In this document: positions 61,175 to 64,000 of the stretch, piece by piece
How positions within the stretch are numbered: position 1 is the stretch's first letter
Layout of the letters: every line of letters starts with the position of its first letter
Assembly: GCA_949358305.1 (NCBI GenBank)
Contig: OX442324.1
Span: 5,585,575-5,649,574 of the forward strand
Length of the DNA stretch: 64,000 bases
Source: Strigamia acuminata
Taxonomy: Eukaryota; Arthropoda; Chilopoda; Geophilomorpha; Linotaeniidae
Direction of reading: 5' to 3'
Position numbers and translations under genes: made by a program
The notes under the pieces: model-generated
What the model saw: the letters and a program-made list of their open reading frames with translations, nothing else
What the model was told of the DNA's origin: nothing
The model's database searches: none

Positions 61175-61739
61175 TTTGATAGTTTTGTTGTTGCTTTTTT
61201 TGGCTTGTCAACAGGAGCACCACCGCCACCAGTGTGGAGTAGTTTGAGCCAATCGCTTCAAGTGAATACTATATTTCGTCTCATAATATTTTACCTGTAC
61301 TGGTTTCACCCCATACAATATAGGAAGATAAAATAAATGTAATTATCACAATGATAAAATTGATAAAATTGGTTCTATTGTATAATAAATGAATTTGATG
61401 TGAGATATTTTTTCTTTTTTTTTTTTTTTTTTTTTTACAAATCATAAAATGATTTTTTTTAATTACTCAAACTCCAATGCAATCTCGCCAACACAAAACA
61501 CATATTTGTTCTTATTTACACTTACTTTAGTGACAGATAAATCACATTTCGTTGCTATTTTCTCGTGTCCTTGTATCCTGTCTCTGTAAAATATATAGGC
61601 CGATGGTGTAGAAAATCTAATTGCATGCAATTATACGCTACAACAGATTTCTAAATACTTGAAATCAAATGCCTTAAGTTATTTTATTGTTCCTTATTTT
61701 GTTTCCTAATCTTTATGGCACCTTCAATAATTTCATTTC
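61175..61739. other. Upstream region of the STRA6-like gene
   Basis: Probable 5' UTR and promoter. A GGTGGCGGTGGTGC stretch lies at 61214-61236 (minus) and a T18 run near 61418. No further exon is seen. Confidence 0.4.
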
Positions 61740-62180
61740 ATCACCTGCAATCTCAGTTTTTAAAGGAATTAATTAAAGTACATGCAATAATTGTCCTAAG
61801 TAAATTATTAAAATGTTGCAATCCTACCCTTTCTTTGTGAATAATCCAGAAATGTCTGAAACAACATTTCTCGGATACCGTACTCTACGCTAAATACAGA
61901 TTGAAAGGAGCACCTCACAGCCAAAACTTTTTCTCGTCCCATTCTAGCATTTTTTGCTCTTAATCTATATTTAGCATAAGTTTCTGAACTGGGCAAGTTA
62001 ACCTCGTTATCGAATTTAATTACTATCTCCTGTAATACATATTCAAATGAAGAAAGTTTAATATTTTTTCTCAGAGGAAATTTGGAAACTGGAAAACAAA
62101 TGATATCATTTCCTGTACTTCCTATACTTTAAACTTTATGGAAATTTTAATTGGATCACTGTAGATTATTCAAATTGTTC
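61740..62180 (-). repeat. Inverted duplicate block, left copy (minus orientation)
   Basis: In minus orientation it holds, in order, a 70-bp segment X (62110-62180), an intron-like stretch ending TATTACAG, an exon-like block (about 61805-62030) encoding KYRLRAKNARMGREKVLAVRC, and a tail with ACAATTATTGCATGTACTT. The same pieces occur in plus orientation at 62890-63310. Identity is high by eye with scattered indels, and the reading frame differs between copies at the end of the exon block. Confidence 0.75.
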
Positions 62181-62221
62181 TTTTTTAAATTAATAAGATA
62201 AACATGTGAAATTTCACATGT

Positions 62222-62810
62222 TTGGGTGGGGATCTGATGCGCGCATATCAAATTCGCGCACGACTTAAATCCGCGCATTATTAATTGTAATAAAATAAAT
62301 TAAAAATAAAATAAATTAAATTAAATTAAATTAAATAATACAGTAATTAAAATTAATTAAATCTCAAATGTGCGCATTCAAAGGGGCGCATCTCAAATTC
62401 TCAGCGCACAGATGTAAACAATGCAGTGTAAGAAATGGGAATAAAAAATTAAATGGGAATGTAAATAAAAATTTTAATGGGGAATGTAAACAAAAATTCT
62501 AATTAGAATGTAAATAAAAATTTAAAAGAAAAGCCCGGTTTGGTGGCTGCGCTACTTTACTACCATTCGTCAAACATGGAACTTCAGCTGCACATTCATT
62601 TCCAACGCCCTTTTGACACATGTTGTGTCCACAGCTGTAAACAATGTTGCATTTAAACGCGCGTGTATTAGAATTATTCCTTTATTATTCTTTAATTTTT
62701 TAATTGTTTATTAATTTAATTCTGCGCGTGGATCTCAGGCTGCGCGCAATCTTCCCCAATTTAAATCGTACGCGCATTTGAGATGCCCGCAGCAGGTCCT
62801 GGCCGATGTG
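62222..62810. other. GCGC-rich island between the duplicate blocks
   Basis: Strikingly rich in GCGC and GCGCA in an AT-rich context (ATGCGCGCATATCAAATTCG, then GTGCGCATTC, GGGGCGCATCTCAAATTC, CGCGCATTTGAGATGC). Motifs near the ends are partly inverted with respect to each other. Tandem AAATT pentamers lie at 62290-62330 and a GGGAATGTAAA(C/T)AAAAATT unit repeats at 62445-62525. Possibly a small transposon or its relic; no coding frame. Confidence 0.45.
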
Positions 62811-62889
62811 AAACGAAGAAAACCATACCACATTAGTTTTTATTTTTTACATTTCCACTGTAAAGAAATCTCGGTTCCTCCCAATGAAC

Positions 62890-63310
62890 TTTCCCATTAA
62901 TTTTTAATTAATTATGATATCATTTGTTTTCCAGTTGCCAAATTTCCGCTGATAAACAATATTAAAATTTCTGCATTTGAATATTTATTACAGGAGATAA
63001 TTAAATCCGATAACGAAGCTAACTTGGCCAGGTTAGCAACTTATGTTAAATATAGATTAAGAGCAAAAAATGCCAGAATGAGACGAGAAAAGGTTTTGGC
63101 TGTGAGGTGCTTCTTTCAATCCGTAGTTAGCCTTATTAGAGTATCCGAGAAATGTTGTTTTAGATATTTCTGGATTATTCACAAAGAAAGGGTAGGAATT
63201 TAGTTAGGACAATTATTGCATGTACTTAAATTAATTCCTTTAATAATTTGAATAATCTACGGTGATCCAATTAAAATTCTATGAAGTTTAAAGTACAGGA
63301 AGTTTGGGTG
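62890..63310 (+). repeat. Inverted duplicate block, right copy (plus orientation)
   Basis: Counterpart of 61740-62180. Exon-like block at about 62994-63195 encodes VKYRLRAKNARMRREKVLAV. Segment X here follows the tail (63245-63305) instead of preceding the intron. Both copies therefore look like different windows on a tandem array of the unit X-intron-exon-tail. Confidence 0.75.
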
Positions 63311-63453
63311 TTTAATGATAACGTTGTGTATAAATGAGCAACTAATCATATAAATGCTCAAACACAAACTTCAGCCAGAAGGAATTAAAGGTAAGAAAGA
63401 TGAAGGAAAAGTGAATAATATGTTTTGTTCATTTTTTCTTACATTATTGTTAG

Positions 63454-64000
63454 ATGATTGTTTCCAATCAATGGATTTTCGCCACTTATTTCTTAAGTTT
63501 ACTTTGTTGTGCAAAACTGCAAGATGGGTTGGATCAGTTTAAAGACTCAAATGAATTGTACAAACTGTCAATTTTTCAAGACACTTTAAGTACATACTCT
63601 AAACAGCCCATGGATATTGTTTTTGTTCTCGATGAATCTGGTAGTGTGGGCTCCACATATTACGAAACTGAAAAGGACTTTGTCGGTACAGTAGCAAATG
63701 ATTAAAAGTTTGCACTAATATTGTTTTCAATTTTCAATTTCAATATTTTTGTTTTTGTTTTGCAGAAATTATTGGTAGAACTTTATCCATATCTAAAGAC
63801 GAGACGAGAGCAGCTTTAGTTTCATTTGGAGATGATTCTCTACTGCATTTTAACTATCTCTCTCGAATTGATGGCACTGCATGTAGTTTTATGAATGATG
63901 TAAAACAGGTTCGATACAATGGTGGTTCAACCAATACAGCATCTGGACTAAACATGGCCAATGACTTATTTTTAAATACGCGATCCCACACAAAGAAGTA
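63454..64000 (+). CDS. vWA-domain secreted protein, SVEP1-like start (partial, runs off window)
   Basis: Exons 63454-63685 and 63766 onward; the window ends inside the gene. The ATG directly follows a TTGTTAG acceptor, so a 5' UTR exon probably lies upstream (AAAG/GTAAGA near 63390). MIVSNQWIFATYFLSLLCCA is the signal peptide. The vWA domain follows: MDIVFVLDESGSVGSTYYE with an intact DxSxS MIDAS, TRAALVSFGDDSLLHF, a lone Cys in GTACSFMNDV, and GGSTNTASGLNMA supplying the MIDAS Thr. The Cys position and N-terminal placement recall the vWA domain of SVEP1-type matrix proteins, but what follows is unseen. It is probably a paralogue of the gene at 44044. Confidence 0.8.

Noticed and set aside
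1-64000. CRISPR arrays, rRNA genes, operons or prokaryotic features
   Set aside because: None seen; intron-rich genes, TATA promoters and AATAAA signals are eukaryotic.

Overview
This is an AT-rich animal genome segment with many short introns (mostly 50-100 bp). Several genes encode secreted proteins with a Rebers-Riddiford (RR, chitin_bind_4) chitin-binding consensus, so the source is an arthropod, most likely a hexapod or another pancrustacean. I cannot name the species. Exon maps below come from reading frame, GT/AG borders and phase. In every multi-exon gene called as intact, the exon lengths sum to a whole number of codons.

Layout. 0-6.3 kb: tRNA-Gly(GCC), a small four-helix membrane protein resembling TMEM272, and two tandem Noggin-like BMP-antagonist genes. 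8.3-13.1 kb: a structurally complete P-element-superfamily transposon with a THAP domain, 29-bp terminal inverted repeats and an 8-bp target-site duplication; its transposase is interrupted by one frame change at a T6 run. 14.2-28.8 kb: a dense block of housekeeping genes, namely FBH1 (F-box DNA helicase, 19 exons), a SPOUT1-type RNA methyltransferase (minus), a small membrane protein, the Ufm1 protease UFSP2 and the E2 enzyme RAD6/UBE2A-B (minus), with the first cuticle gene among them. 29.6-31.3 kb: a Jupiter/HN1-like gene with two alternative first exons.

32-58 kb: a loose cuticular-protein cluster of six more RR genes on both strands, separated by long AT-rich spacers. It ends in two paralogues whose proteins are tandem arrays of four and seven RR-like modules. 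Between them lie a secreted protein of unknown family, a 53-residue membrane microprotein, a decayed gene and a stand-alone secreted vWA-domain protein.

58-64 kb: a complete STRA6-like retinoid-transporter gene (15 exons, minus), a complex inverted duplication carrying copies of an exon of unknown origin, and the start of a second vWA gene that runs off the window.

Recurring themes. Cuticle genes share a TATA box, a first exon of only 4-11 codons and an intron that splits the signal peptide; the second Noggin-like gene has the same split. CTCF-like motifs recur at boundaries and in both ends of the P element. DNA replication and damage genes (FBH1, RAD6) lie close together, but nothing here shows that this is functional.
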